Below, one piece after another: positions 1-8,933 of a DNA stretch of 64,000 nt. A model generated the notes under the pieces. It had not been told where the DNA came from. It did no database searches and saw nothing but the letters and a program-made list of their open reading frames with translations. Source of the DNA: CAIKZZ01 sp035604595 (lineage in GTDB: Bacteria; Pseudomonadota; Gammaproteobacteria; Steroidobacterales; Steroidobacteraceae); the NCBI GenBank assembly GCA_035604595.1, contig DATNIE010000017.1, positions 62,001 through 126,000 on the forward strand. The letters are read 5' to 3'. Position numbers and translations under genes: made by a program. Position 1 is the stretch's first letter. The number at the start of each line of letters is the position of its first letter.

Positions 1-55
1 GGTGCGCAGGACCGCCTTCACGGCCAGGGCTCCACGGGGACCACCGGCACGCGCT

Positions 56-85
56 TTAATGTGAACTGCTTCTCTGTTATGTCAA
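56..85 (-). promoter_or_regulatory. Possible sigma70 promoter reading left out of the window
   Basis: On the minus strand a perfect TTGACA (plus-strand 80-85) is followed after 18 nt by CATTAA (56-61). The -35 is exact but the -10 matches only 3 of 6 positions. It would drive a leftward gene outside the window, divergent from xerD. No gene is supported in positions 1-267 themselves. Confidence 0.3.
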
Positions 86-267
86 CCAGCGTGGCTATCC
101 GTGAGGCAGGTCACGCACTCTGGCGGGACGGCTGACGATACTGCCCCGGAACGCCCGCTCCCCGGCGCGACGCAGTGGCTGGAGACGCTCGAGGACGACC
201 CGCGGATTGTGCCGGTCCTTACGGAAGTTGCCCAGTGCCGCGCCCCCACAGCGAGCGAAAGGTCAAG

Positions 268-1221
268 ATGAACTCGGCGGTTAAGTCTGCTGCGCACGCG
301 AATGCGGCTCGGTCCGCCAAGGACCCTGCTGGCGAGGCCGATCCTGCGATCAGCCGGTTCCTGGATGCGGTGTGGATGGAGCGGGGGCTGTCGCAGAACA
401 CGCTCGCTGCGTACCGCGCCGACCTCACGGCCCTCACCCGCTGGCTCGGCGAACGGCACCTGCTCGTGTCGCACACGACCCGCGCCGAGCTGGTCGCGTT
501 CATCGCCTGGCGGATCGAGTCCGGCGCCCGGCCACGCTCCACGGCACGGCAGCTGTCGAGCTTCCGGCGCTTCTTCCGCTTCCTGGTCCGCGAAGGTGCG
601 GTCACCGACGACCCGACCGCCCAGATCGCGATGCCGAAGATCGGCCGCTCGCTGCCGAAGTCTTTGACCGAGAATGAGGTCGAGGCGCTGCTGGCCGCGC
701 CCGTCGTGTCGGAGCCGCTCGGCCACCGCGACCGGACGATGCTCGAGGTGCTGTACGCCACGGGGCTGCGGGTGTCCGAGCTCGTGAACCTGCAGCACAC
801 CCATGTCAATACCAACCAGGGCGTGATCCGCATTGTCGGCAAGGGCAACCGCGAGCGGCTGATTCCGCTCGGCGACGAGGCGGTGCGCTGGCTCGCCGAG
901 TTCGTCCGCGGCCCGCGCGCCGAGATCCTGGTCGAACGCCAGACCGACTACCTGTTCCCGACGCGCCGCGGCGATCGCATGACGCGCCAGGCGTTCTGGC
1001 ACATCATCAAGCGCTACGCACGCAAGGCCGGCGTGCAGAAGGAGCTGTCGCCGCACACGCTGCGCCATGCCTTCGCGACCCACCTGCTGAATCGCGGCGC
1101 GGATCTGCGCGTGGTGCAGATGCTGCTCGGCCACAGCGATCTGTCGACGACCCAGATCTACACGCACGTCGCCCGCGAGCGCCTCAAGGAGCTGCACGCG
1201 CAGCACCATCCGCGCGGCTGA
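268..1221 (+). CDS. xerD: Tyrosine recombinase XerD
   Basis: Site-specific tyrosine recombinase that, with XerC, resolves chromosome dimers at dif near the septum under FtsK control. The 317-residue product has an N-terminal SAM-like core-binding domain (about residues 25-110) and a C-terminal catalytic domain. The full catalytic set is visible: R168 in TGLRVSEL, K192 in GKGNRERL, H263 and R266 in HTLRHAF, H289 in LLGHSD, and nucleophile Y298 in QIYTHV. ATG 268 was chosen because an AAAGG Shine-Dalgarno precedes it and family similarity begins soon after; the frame is open further upstream. dsbC follows on the same strand, as xerD-dsbC do in E. coli, which favours XerD over XerC. Confidence 0.9.
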   Translation: MNSAVKSAAHANAARSAKDPAGEADPAISRFLDAVWMERGLSQNTLAAYRADLTALTRWLGERHLLVSHTTRAELVAFIAWRIESGARPRSTARQLSSFRRFFRFLVREGAVTDDPTAQIAMPKIGRSLPKSLTENEVEALLAAPVVSEPLGHRDRTMLEVLYATGLRVSELVNLQHTHVNTNQGVIRIVGKGNRERLIPLGDEAVRWLAEFVRGPRAEILVERQTDYLFPTRRGDRMTRQAFWHIIKRYARKAGVQKELSPHTLRHAFATHLLNRGADLRVVQMLLGHSDLSTTQIYTHVARERLKELHAQHHPRG

Positions 1222-1301
1222 GCCGTGCGCTCGCTCTGCTAGACTCGCGGAACTCGATCCCGGCGCCTGAGTCGAACGGGCACGTCCGTCCGGAGTCCGC
1301 C

Positions 1302-2072
1302 ATGCCCCTGCCGAGTTCCCGCGCCCGTCCTGCCCTGCGTGTCGGGGCGCTCGCCTGCGTCGCGGCGCTGCTCGGGGCGGCGCTCGCTCATGGCCAGTCG
1401 CCGGCGAAGCCCGATCCGCGAGCCGACATCGCCACGCGCCTCGATGTGACGCTCGACGCCATCCGGCCGAGCGCGCTGCCCGGAATCTTCGAAGTCGCGC
1501 GGGGCGGCGAGGTGGTGTACGTCTCGAGCGACGGGCGTTATGCGCTGTCGGGCGACCTGTACGAAACCGGAAGCGGCAAGAATCTGACGGAGAAGCGCCG
1601 CACCGAGGCGCGGTACGCGGCTCTGAAGGCCGTGCCGGACGCCGACGCGATCATCTTCACGCCGCCGAGCCCGCGATACACCGTCACGGTGTTCACCGAC
1701 GTCGATTGCGCCTTCTGCCGGCGTCTGCACAGCGACATCGCCGAATATAACCGGCTCGGTGTCAGGGTCAGGTACCTGCCGTTTCCGCGCACCGGGCCGG
1801 GCACTGACTCCTGGCGCAAGGCCGAGGCCGTCTGGTGCGCGCCGGATCGGCGTGAGGCGCTGACGCGCGCCAAGGCGGGACGGGACATTCCGGGCAAGGG
1901 TGCGTGCGCGCCAACCCCGGTGGCCCGCTACTACGAGCTCGGCGAGGAGCTCGGCATCCGCGGGACGCCGGGCATCTTCACCGAGCGCGGCGAGTACCTG
2001 CCCGGGTACTACACGCCGGCGAAGCTCATCGAGCGCCTCAAGCAGCTGGAGGCCGCTGCCGGGACCGGCTGA
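1302..2072 (+). CDS. dsbC: Periplasmic disulfide isomerase DsbC
   Basis: Thiol:disulfide interchange protein that reshuffles wrong disulfides in the periplasm and is kept reduced by DsbD. The 256-residue product starts with a signal peptide (hydrophobic stretch about 13-30, ALAHG cleavage region). A small dimerisation domain follows, then a thioredoxin fold with active site C136-A-F-C139. The cis-proline partner is T222-P223, and C179/C202 correspond to the structural disulfide. It lies 80 nt after xerD. Its stop is 3 nt from the stop of the convergent ferredoxin gene, and both stops sit in a 14-bp perfect palindrome (2071-2084). Confidence 0.92.
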   Translation: MPLPSSRARPALRVGALACVAALLGAALAHGQSPAKPDPRADIATRLDVTLDAIRPSALPGIFEVARGGEVVYVSSDGRYALSGDLYETGSGKNLTEKRRTEARYAALKAVPDADAIIFTPPSPRYTVTVFTDVDCAFCRRLHSDIAEYNRLGVRVRYLPFPRTGPGTDSWRKAEAVWCAPDRREALTRAKAGRDIPGKGACAPTPVARYYELGEELGIRGTPGIFTERGEYLPGYYTPAKLIERLKQLEAAAGTG

Positions 2073-2075
2073 GCG

Positions 2076-2399
2076 CTAGCGCTCGAGCAACGCAAGCTTG
2101 CCGGGCGTGTCTTTCCAGGCATCGGCATCGGCCGGCGCCGGCTTCTTCTCGTTGATGACCGGCCAGTTCTTGGCGAGCTCCGCATTGAGCTTGAGGAACG
2201 CTTCCTGGCCCTTTGGGATCTCTTCTTCCGAGAAGATCGCCTCGACCGGGCACTCCGGCTCGCACAACGTGCAGTCGATGCATTCGTCCGGGTCGATCAC
2301 CAGGAAGTTCGGCCCCTCGTGAAAGCAATCCACCGGGCAGACTTCCACGCAGTCCATGTACTTGCACTTGATGCAGTTCTCTGTGACGACGAACGTCAT
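2076..2399 (-). CDS. fdxA: Seven-iron ferredoxin FdxA
   Basis: Small electron carrier with one [3Fe-4S] and one [4Fe-4S] cluster. The 107-residue length is that of the Azotobacter FdI / FdxA family. The cysteine pattern is complete: C9, C17 and C50 would bind the 3Fe cluster and C21, C40, C43 and C46 the 4Fe cluster, with extra C12 and C25 as in FdI. The C-terminal part after residue 60 is the family-typical acidic extension. ATG 2399 is chosen because the ferredoxin motif begins there; the frame is open upstream but unlike the family. In its isc neighbourhood E. coli has a different [2Fe-2S] ferredoxin, which is not present in this window. The physiological partner is unknown. Confidence 0.9.
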   Translation of the reverse strand: MTFVVTENCIKCKYMDCVEVCPVDCFHEGPNFLVIDPDECIDCTLCEPECPVEAIFSEEEIPKGQEAFLKLNAELAKNWPVINEKKPAPADADAWKDTPGKLALLER

Positions 2400-2481
2400 G
2401 GTCTGTCTCAGCTCTGTGGCACTGCCGGCGGCGTGCGCCGGCGGCGAGTCGCGGCGCGAGTCGCATTCTATACGAGGCGCT

Positions 2482-3039
2482 TCAGGCAGGTGCCCTCGAC
2501 CGCAGGTTCGGACGGTCGAAGTCAGTGAAGTGCAGGCCCTCGACGCCACGGCTGCGGTCCTCGAGGTAGCGCCGCAGCGCAAATTCGACGCTCGGGAAGG
2601 CGATCTGCGGCCACGGAATGTCCTCCGGCCGGTACAGTCCCACCTCGAGGCTCTCGTGGCCGACACCGAACGTCGGCGCCAGCAGACTCGCCCGGAACAT
2701 CACGTGCACCTGGCGGGCGTGCACGACGTTGACGACGGCGAGCAGGCTGCCGATCTCGACTTTGGCCAGCGCCTCCTCCCACGACTCGCGCACGGCGGCC
2801 GCCTGCAGCGTCTCGTCGTTCTCCATGAACCCGGCTGGAATCGTCCAGTAGCCCAGCCGCGGCTCGATCGCGCGCTTGCACAGCAGGATTTGGCCCTGGT
2901 GCTCCACCACGCAGCCGACGACGAGCTTTGGGTTCTGGTAGTGGATTGCATTGCAGGCGGGGCACACGTAGCGCGGCAGATGGTCGCCATCCGGGACGCG
3001 CACCTCGACCGGCTGGCCACACTCGCTGCAGTACTTCAT
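2482..3039 (-). CDS. NUDIX hydrolase with N-terminal zinc ribbon
   Basis: Predicted 185-residue NUDIX pyrophosphohydrolase. The N-terminus has a zinc ribbon with two CxxC pairs (CSEC at residues 4-7 and CPAC about 20 residues later). A Nudix box follows, starting G-F-M-E-N-D-E and continuing RESWEE, which keeps the metal-binding glutamates; the usual glycine after EE is alanine. Domain order resembles NADH pyrophosphatase NudC and related ADP-ribose/NAD hydrolases, but the NudC specificity motif was not found, so substrate is left open. ATG 3039 sits just before the zinc ribbon; any longer version would run into the tRNA-Leu gene. Confidence 0.8.
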   Translation of the reverse strand: MKYCSECGQPVEVRVPDGDHLPRYVCPACNAIHYQNPKLVVGCVVEHQGQILLCKRAIEPRLGYWTIPAGFMENDETLQAAAVRESWEEALAKVEIGSLLAVVNVVHARQVHVMFRASLLAPTFGVGHESLEVGLYRPEDIPWPQIAFPSVEFALRRYLEDRSRGVEGLHFTDFDRPNLRSRAPA

Positions 3040-3066
3040 GTCGTCACGGGCGTCGGCCGGGGGCGG

Positions 3067-3151
3067 TGGTGCCGGTGGAGGGACTCGAACCCACACGCCT
3101 TGCGGCGGACGATTTTGAGTCGTCTGCGTCTACCAATTCCGCCACACCGGC
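3067..3151 (-). tRNA. tRNA-Leu(CAA)
   Basis: 85 nt including an encoded CCA end (plus-strand TGG at 3067-3069). The acceptor stem GCCGGTG pairs with CACCGGC, the discriminator is A, and the T-arm contains GGTTCGAGTCC. The anticodon stem GACGA/TCGTC closes loop CTCAAAA, giving anticodon CAA. The long variable arm is that of a class II tRNA. It lies 27 nt upstream of the NUDIX gene on the same strand. Confidence 0.95.
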
Positions 3152-3262
3152 CGGGGGCGGAATCGTAGCACGCGGCTGCGGGGCCCCGGTCGCGCGTTCC
3201 GCTGCAGCCGATCGCACCGCCAGCGCGCCGCGCGCGGATGGCCCTGCTACCATCCGCGCGCC

Positions 3263-4333
3263 ATGCCGACGACCCGACCCGCCACGCGCGGGCTGCTGCG
3301 CACGGACTTTGCGTACACGCTGCCCGCGGAGCTGATCGCGACCGAGCCCGCGCGCGGGCGCGGCGACAGCCGCCTGCTGGCGCTCGACGGTGCGAGCGGC
3401 GCAGTTCGCGACCTTCGCTTCGCTGATCTGCCCGGGCTGCTTAAGCCCGGCGACCTGCTGGTGCGCAACGACACCCGGGTGCTGGCGGCCCGCATCCGCG
3501 GCGTCAAGTCGACCGGCGGCGCCGTCGAGATCCTGATCGAGCGCATCCTGGGCGAGCGGCACTTCTGCGCCCAGGTCCACTCGAGCAAGGGCACCCGCGC
3601 GGGGCAGACGGTGCAGCTGCCGGGCGGCGCGGTGGCGACCGTGGTCGCAGCTGCGGGCGATCTGACGGAATTCGCGCTCGACCGGCCGGTCACCGCCTAC
3701 CTCGAGACCGCGGGCGAAGTGCCGCTGCCGCCGTACCTCGGTCGCGCACCCACCGAGGCCGACAAGGAGCGCTACCAGACGGTCTATGCGCGTGTGCCGG
3801 GCGCGGTTGCCGCGCCGACGGCGGGCCTGCACTTCGAGGCTGCGATGTTCGCCGCGCTTGCCGTTCGCGGCGTCGGCGTCGCCGATCTCACGCTGCACGT
3901 CGGCGCCGGAACGTTCCAGCCGGTGCGCAGTCTCGAACTCGCCGACCACCGGATGCACGCCGAGTCGGTGGTCGTGCCGGCGGCGACGGTGGCGGCCATC
4001 GAGCGCACCCGCCGCGCCGGCGGTCGGGTGGTCGCGATCGGCACCACCGTTGCCCGCAGCCTTGAGACCGCGGCGGCCGACGGCGCGCTGCGGCCGTTCG
4101 CGGGCGAAACGCGGCTGTTCATCTATCCGGGCTACCGCTTCGGCGTGGTCGATGCGCTGCTGACCAATTTTCATCTCGCCGAGTCGACGCTGCTGATGCT
4201 CGTCTGCGCCTTCGCGGGGCGCGAGCGGGTGCTCGCCGCCTATGCCCACGCGGTGGCTGAGCGCTATCGGTTCTACAGCTACGGCGATGCAATGCTCGTC
4301 ACGCCCGAGCCCGGGGCGCGGGGCGGGCCGTGA
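3263..4333 (+). CDS. queA: S-adenosylmethionine:tRNA ribosyltransferase-isomerase QueA
   Basis: Transfers and isomerises the ribosyl part of S-adenosylmethionine onto preQ1 at tRNA position 34, making epoxyqueuosine. The 356-residue product has the expected family length. Diagnostic stretches are the N-terminal FAYTLPAELIA, the RNDTRVLAARI block, the APTAGLHF motif, HVGAGTFQPV, and TNFHLAESTLLMLV near the C-terminus. The stop overlaps the GTG start of tgt by 4 nt (GTGA), so the two queuosine genes are translationally coupled. Downstream order tgt-yajC-secD-secF is conserved in gammaproteobacteria. Confidence 0.95.
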   Translation: MPTTRPATRGLLRTDFAYTLPAELIATEPARGRGDSRLLALDGASGAVRDLRFADLPGLLKPGDLLVRNDTRVLAARIRGVKSTGGAVEILIERILGERHFCAQVHSSKGTRAGQTVQLPGGAVATVVAAAGDLTEFALDRPVTAYLETAGEVPLPPYLGRAPTEADKERYQTVYARVPGAVAAPTAGLHFEAAMFAALAVRGVGVADLTLHVGAGTFQPVRSLELADHRMHAESVVVPAATVAAIERTRRAGGRVVAIGTTVARSLETAAADGALRPFAGETRLFIYPGYRFGVVDALLTNFHLAESTLLMLVCAFAGRERVLAAYAHAVAERYRFYSYGDAMLVTPEPGARGGP

Positions 4334-5460
4334 ACTTCGAACTCCTCGCCACCGACGCGCACGCACGCCGCGGGCGCCTCGAGTTCCGGCGCGGTAGCGT
4401 CGAGACGCCGGCGTTCATGCCGGTCGGGACCTACGGCACCGTCAAGGCGATGACTGCCGAGGAGCTCGAAGAGCTGGGCACCGAGATCGTGCTCGCCAAC
4501 ACCTTCCACCTGTGGCTGCGGCCCGGGCTCGAGGTCATCGGCCGCCACCAGGGGCTGCACCGGTTCATGCACTGGGAGCGGCCGCTGCTGACCGACTCCG
4601 GGGGCTTCCAGGTGTTCAGCCTCGCAAAGCTGAGGACGTTGACCGAGGAGGGCGTCGCGTTCCGCTCGCCGGTGGACGGTGCGCAGGTGTTCCTGTCTCC
4701 CGAGGAATCGATGCGCATCCAGCGCGTGCTGGGCGCCGACATCGCGATGCAGTTTGACGAGTGCACGCCGTATCCGGCCACCGAGGCCGCCGCGCGCGCC
4801 TCGATGGAGCTGAGCCTGCGGTGGGCGCGGCGCAGCCGCGAAGCCTACGTCGGTGCCGACGACGGGGCGCCGGGCGTGCTGTTCGGGATCGTCCAGGGCG
4901 GGATGTATCGGGCGCTGCGCGAGGCGTCGTGCGCTGGCCTCGAGGCCCTCGGCTTCGCGGGCTACGCGGTCGGCGGGCTCGCGGTCGGCGAGCCGGAAGA
5001 GGAGCGGCTGCGGGTGCTCGAGCAGACCGTGCCGCTCCTGAGTCCCCGCCGTCCGCGGTACCTGATGGGTGTCGGCCGGCCCGAGGACATCGTCGAGGCC
5101 GTGACGCGGGGCGTTGACCTATTCGACTGTGTGATGCCGACCCGCCATGCGCGAAACGGGCACCTGTTCACCGCGACTGGTGTGCTCAACATCCGCAACG
5201 CACACCACGCGAGCGAGATCGAGCCGGTCGATCCGGCCTGCGGCTGCTATACGTGCCGGCACTACTCGCGGGCCTATCTGCGCCACCTCGACCGCGCGGG
5301 CGAGATCCTCGGCAGCCGCCTGAACACGATTCATAATCTGCATTTCTATCAGGCGCTTATGCGTTCGATCCGCGACGCGATCACCGCCGGACGTTTTGCG
5401 GCGTGGCGCGGGGCCTTCCTCGCGACCCGGCGCGAGGACGCGGAAAGCCCTGTGGCATAA
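4330..5460 (+). CDS. tgt: tRNA-guanine transglycosylase Tgt
   Basis: Exchanges guanine 34 for preQ1 in tRNAs with GUN anticodons, the step before QueA. The 376-residue TIM-barrel enzyme shows DSGGFQVF, with D89 in the base-recognition role, and the nucleophile region DLFDCVMPTRHARNG. The C-terminal zinc site is CGCYTC followed later by a histidine in TIHNLHF. The GTG start overlaps queA by 4 nt. A possible promoter for yajC lies across its stop codon. Confidence 0.95.
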   Translation: MNFELLATDAHARRGRLEFRRGSVETPAFMPVGTYGTVKAMTAEELEELGTEIVLANTFHLWLRPGLEVIGRHQGLHRFMHWERPLLTDSGGFQVFSLAKLRTLTEEGVAFRSPVDGAQVFLSPEESMRIQRVLGADIAMQFDECTPYPATEAAARASMELSLRWARRSREAYVGADDGAPGVLFGIVQGGMYRALREASCAGLEALGFAGYAVGGLAVGEPEEERLRVLEQTVPLLSPRRPRYLMGVGRPEDIVEAVTRGVDLFDCVMPTRHARNGHLFTATGVLNIRNAHHASEIEPVDPACGCYTCRHYSRAYLRHLDRAGEILGSRLNTIHNLHFYQALMRSIRDAITAGRFAAWRGAFLATRREDAESPVA

Positions 5461-5461
5461 T
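5453..5461 (+). promoter_or_regulatory. Possible extended -10 promoter for yajC-secDF
   Basis: TGG-CATAAT at 5453-5461 is an extended -10 element (TGn plus a 5/6 match to TATAAT) placed over the tgt stop codon, 41 nt before the yajC start. No good -35 is seen 17 nt upstream. It could let secDF be transcribed apart from queA-tgt. Confidence 0.3.
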
Positions 5462-5501
5462 GCGCGGCTTCGCCAATCAAGCCTAGATGTCCGGGGGAGT
5501 C

Positions 5502-5831
5502 ATGGACGCTTTTATTTCCGCCGCCCAGGCCCAGACAGCCGGTCCTGCCGGCCAGTCGAACATGATCCAGATCGCGATGATGGTCGGACTTTTCGGCCTG
5601 ATGTACCTGCTGCTGATCCGGCCGCAGACGAAGAAGGCGAAAGAGCACCGCGACATGGTCGCCAAGCTCGCCGTCGGCGACGAAGTCGTCACCAGCGGCG
5701 GCATCCTCGGCCGCATCACGGAGGCGGGCGAGACGTTCGTGACCGTCGAGATCGCCACCGGCGTCGCCGTCAAGGTGCAGCGCTTCCAGGTCTCGCAGCT
5801 GATGCCGAAGGGCACGTTCAAGAGCGCCTGA
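5502..5831 (+). CDS. yajC: Sec translocon accessory protein YajC
   Basis: Small inner-membrane protein that associates with SecDF. The 109-residue product has a short N-terminus (MDAFISAAQAQ), one transmembrane helix at about residues 22-43 (MMVGLFGLMYLLLI) followed by RPQTKKAKEH, and a cytoplasmic domain with the YajC block VTSGGILGRI. ATG 5502 is preferred over an in-frame ATG 15 nt upstream because GGGGGAG lies just before 5502. It precedes secD by 19 nt. Confidence 0.93.
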   Translation: MDAFISAAQAQTAGPAGQSNMIQIAMMVGLFGLMYLLLIRPQTKKAKEHRDMVAKLAVGDEVVTSGGILGRITEAGETFVTVEIATGVAVKVQRFQVSQLMPKGTFKSA

Positions 5832-5850
5832 ACCGGAGCCGCGCGCCCGC

Positions 5851-7707
5851 ATGAACCGTTACCCGCTGTGGAAGAGCCTGCTGTTCGCGGGTGTGATGCT
5901 GCTGGCGCTTATCCTCGCGCTGCCGAACGTGTTCGGTGAGGCGCCCGCGCTGCAGCTGTCGCGCAAGGACGGCGAGCTGTTCGCGGGCCCGGCGGCGGTG
6001 CAGCAGTTTCGCGATCTGCTCGAGCGCGAGAAGGTATCGCCCGACACCGCGTTCCTGCAGCAGGGGCGCGTGGTGCTCAGATTCGCGGACGTGCCGAGCC
6101 AGCTGAAGGCGCGCGACGTCATCGAGACGTCCTCGCCCGGTGCCTACGCGATCGCGACAACCTTCGCCTCGCGCGCGCCGTCCTGGGTCCGCACGATGGG
6201 GCTGAAGCCGATGAGCCTCGGCCTCGACCTGCGCGGGGGCATCTACCTCGTCTACGAGGTGGACGTCGAGGGCGCCATCAAGCAGACGCTGCAGCGCCTG
6301 GAGCGCGACTACCGCATGGCGCTGCGCGAGAAGCGCATCCAGTACGAGTCTGTCGAAGGCACGGCGGGCGGCGTGTTCGTCGTGCTGCGCGATGCGGCGC
6401 GTCGCGACGATGCGCGCACGGCGCTGCAGGCGGTCGATCCGAACGTCACGCTGACGGCCGCGACCGACGCCAACGGTCTCGCGACCCTGCGCACGACGCT
6501 GAGCGAGGTGCAGATCCGCCAGCGGCAGGACTTCGCGATCCAGCAGAACATCACCGCGCTCGGCAATCGCGTGAATGCGCTCGGCGTGTCCGAAGCGAGC
6601 GTGCAGCGTCAGGGCGCCAACCGGATCGCTGTGCAGCTGCCCGGCGTGCAGGATGCGAGCGAGGTGATCCGGCTGCTCGGCAAGACCGCGACGCTCGAGT
6701 TCCGGCTGGTCGACCAGACGGCAAACCCGATCGAGGCCCAGCAGACCGGCCGCGTGCCGCTGGGCACCAAGCTCTACAAGGAGCGCAACGGCCGTCCGGT
6801 GTTGCTGAAGCGCGAGGTGATCGTCACCGGCGAGCAGCTCACCGATGCGACCTCGACGCTGCAGCAGGGTGAGCCCGCGGTCAGCGTGCGTCTCGACGGG
6901 CGCGGTGGTGAGGAGATGCTGCGCACGACCCGCGAGAACCTCGGCAAGCCGATGGCGGTCGTTTTCATCGAGCGCGAGCGGCAGCTGCGCGACCAGGGTG
7001 GCCAGAAGGTGGCGGTCGACGTCACGCGCGAGGACGTGATCTCGGTCGCGACGATCCGCGGCGTGTTCTCGAATCAGTTCCAGATCACCGGGCTCACGGT
7101 GCGCGAAGGCCAGGAACTCGCGAAACTGCTGCGTGCCGGTGCGCTGGCAGCACCGGTGATCATCGTCGAGCAGCGCCTGATCGGACCCAGCCTCGGGCAG
7201 GACAACATCGACAAGGGCGTGCGCGCGCTGGTGATCGGCTCGGTGGCGCTGTTCGCGTTCATGGCGATCTACTACAGCGGCTTCGGCCTCGTTGCGAACC
7301 TCGTGCTGATCTGCAACGTCGTGTTGCTGACGGCGTGCCTGTCGCTGTTCGGTGCGGCGCTCACGCTGCCCGGCATCGCCGGCATCGTGCTGACGGTCGG
7401 CATGGCGGTCGACGCGAACATCCTGATTTACGAGCGCATCCGCGAGGAGCTGCGCCACGGCAACTCCCCGCACGCCGCGATCAAGGCCGGCTTCGAGAAG
7501 GCACTCTCGGCGATCGCCGACGCCAACGTGACGACGCTGATCGCTGGCGTCGTGCTGTTCCTGTTCGGCACCGGCCCGATCAAAGGCTTCGCGGTAGTGT
7601 TGTCGGTGGGCATTCTGACCACTCTGTTCACTGCGCTGATGGGTACGCGCACGGTCATCGCGCTGATCTGGGGCCGGCGCGCCTCGATCGCGCACCTGCC
7701 GGTATAG
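5851..7707 (+). CDS. secD: Protein translocase subunit SecD
   Basis: RND-type inner-membrane protein that with SecF uses the proton gradient to pull preproteins out of SecYEG on the periplasmic side. The 618 residues fit the family (E. coli about 615). There is one N-terminal membrane helix (residues 8-27), a large periplasmic part with the P1 signature LGLDLRGG, and five C-terminal helices beginning at about residue 450. The helix block contains TLPGIAGIVLTVGMAVDANILIYER-type sequence, given here only in outline. The periplasmic domain is rich in Q and R. Confidence 0.96.
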   Translation: MNRYPLWKSLLFAGVMLLALILALPNVFGEAPALQLSRKDGELFAGPAAVQQFRDLLEREKVSPDTAFLQQGRVVLRFADVPSQLKARDVIETSSPGAYAIATTFASRAPSWVRTMGLKPMSLGLDLRGGIYLVYEVDVEGAIKQTLQRLERDYRMALREKRIQYESVEGTAGGVFVVLRDAARRDDARTALQAVDPNVTLTAATDANGLATLRTTLSEVQIRQRQDFAIQQNITALGNRVNALGVSEASVQRQGANRIAVQLPGVQDASEVIRLLGKTATLEFRLVDQTANPIEAQQTGRVPLGTKLYKERNGRPVLLKREVIVTGEQLTDATSTLQQGEPAVSVRLDGRGGEEMLRTTRENLGKPMAVVFIERERQLRDQGGQKVAVDVTREDVISVATIRGVFSNQFQITGLTVREGQELAKLLRAGALAAPVIIVEQRLIGPSLGQDNIDKGVRALVIGSVALFAFMAIYYSGFGLVANLVLICNVVLLTACLSLFGAALTLPGIAGIVLTVGMAVDANILIYERIREELRHGNSPHAAIKAGFEKALSAIADANVTTLIAGVVLFLFGTGPIKGFAVVLSVGILTTLFTALMGTRTVIALIWGRRASIAHLPV

Positions 7708-7728
7708 CGGGCGAGGAGTCCACGGTCC

Positions 7729-8664
7729 ATGGAATTCTTCCACTCAGTCCCCCGCTTCCGTTTCATGGCGCAGCGCCGCGTGTGCTACGTGATCTCCGCC
7801 GTGATCGTGCTCGGTTCGCTGGTGGCCGAAGGCGTCCACGGCCTCAATCTTGCAGTCGACTTCACCGGCGGCGTGGTCATCGAGGCCGGCTACAGTGGTG
7901 TCGCGGACCTCGAGAAGACCCACGCCGCACTGCGCACGGCCGGTTACCCGGAGGTCGCGGTCCAGAACTTCGGCTCGTCGAAGGACGTGCTGGTGCGCCT
8001 GCCGCCGCTCGTTGGCTCAACCTCGACCACCGAGGTCACCAAGAAAATTGAGACAGCCCTGAAGACGGTCGACCCGCTGGTGCAGATCCGCCGCACAGAG
8101 AGCGTCGGTCCGCAGGTCGGCAAGGAACTGTTCGTCAAGGGCGTGACGGCGATGTGTATCACGGTGCTGCTGATCCTCGTGTACATCGCGTTCCGCTTCC
8201 GCTGGAAATTCGGCGTCGGTGCGGTGCTGGCGACGCTGCACGATCCGTTCGTCGTCATCGGCGTGTTCGCGATCAGCGGCATGACCTTCGACCTGTCGGT
8301 ACTCGCCGCGGTGCTGGCGGTCATCGGCTACTCCATCAACGAGACGGTCGTGGTCTTCGACCGCGTGCGCGAGCTGTTCCCTGTGATGCGCAAAGCGCAG
8401 CCAATCGAGGTCTTCGACCGTGCCATCAACGAGACGCTGTCGCGTACCGTGATCACCAAGTTCGCGACGCTGATCGTGGTGGTCGCGCTCTACCTGTTCG
8501 GCGGCGAGGCGCTCCGGGGCTTCGGGCTCGCGCTGATCGTCGGCATCCTGGCCGTGACGTACTCCTCGATGTACGTGGCGAGCGGCGTGGCCCTCGACCT
8601 CGGCTCGTCGCATCGCGACCTGATGCCGGCGGAGCGGCGCGCGCCGGTCGACAACCTGCCCTGA
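7729..8664 (+). CDS. secF: Protein translocase subunit SecF
   Basis: Partner of SecD in the SecDF-YajC complex. The 311-residue product has six predicted membrane helices: the first at residues 20-40, then after a periplasmic domain starting VDFTGGVVIE a block of five. The family motif is VIGYSINETVVVFDR. It starts 21 nt after the secD stop with GAGGAG upstream. The gene ends the queA-tgt-yajC-secDF run. Confidence 0.96.
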   Translation: MEFFHSVPRFRFMAQRRVCYVISAVIVLGSLVAEGVHGLNLAVDFTGGVVIEAGYSGVADLEKTHAALRTAGYPEVAVQNFGSSKDVLVRLPPLVGSTSTTEVTKKIETALKTVDPLVQIRRTESVGPQVGKELFVKGVTAMCITVLLILVYIAFRFRWKFGVGAVLATLHDPFVVIGVFAISGMTFDLSVLAAVLAVIGYSINETVVVFDRVRELFPVMRKAQPIEVFDRAINETLSRTVITKFATLIVVVALYLFGGEALRGFGLALIVGILAVTYSSMYVASGVALDLGSSHRDLMPAERRAPVDNLP

Positions 8665-8933
8665 GCAGGCCCCGCGCCGAAGGGCCGGTGACGCGACATA
8701 TTTCCTTGGCCGCGCTCGCAGCGACAGCGCCCGCTCGCACGACGGCCGTCGCGGGCGCGAGCACCCGCGTCTGCAATCGAGGCCTGCCGCCGACTGCGCC
8801 GGTGCGTGCCCGGGCCTTGCGCCCGACCGTCGCGTCGATCTCGGCCGGCCGGTCCTGATCCGCACCGCAGCTGTTTTCCTTGCCGGCGGCCGCCCGGCCG
8901 TGCCTACAATCCACGCAACGGCCGGGGGGGCTC
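8665..8933. other. Non-coding gap secF-permease with a weak promoter
   Basis: No gene is supported here. Near its right end TTGCCG (8880-8885) and TACAAT (8905-8910, 5/6 match) are 19 nt apart and could form a sigma70-like promoter for the downstream permease. A GGGGGGG run just before ATG 8934 serves as ribosome-binding site. Confidence 0.35.

Noticed and set aside
2071..2084. 14-bp palindrome GAGCGCTAGCGCTC between dsbC and fdxA as a terminator
   Set aside because: It has no loop or T-run on either strand. It arises from the two convergent stop codons and flanking bases.
5818..7743. 641-codon frame antisense to secD
   Set aside because: Same reason: antisense to a certain gene, Arg/Gln/His-rich without motif.
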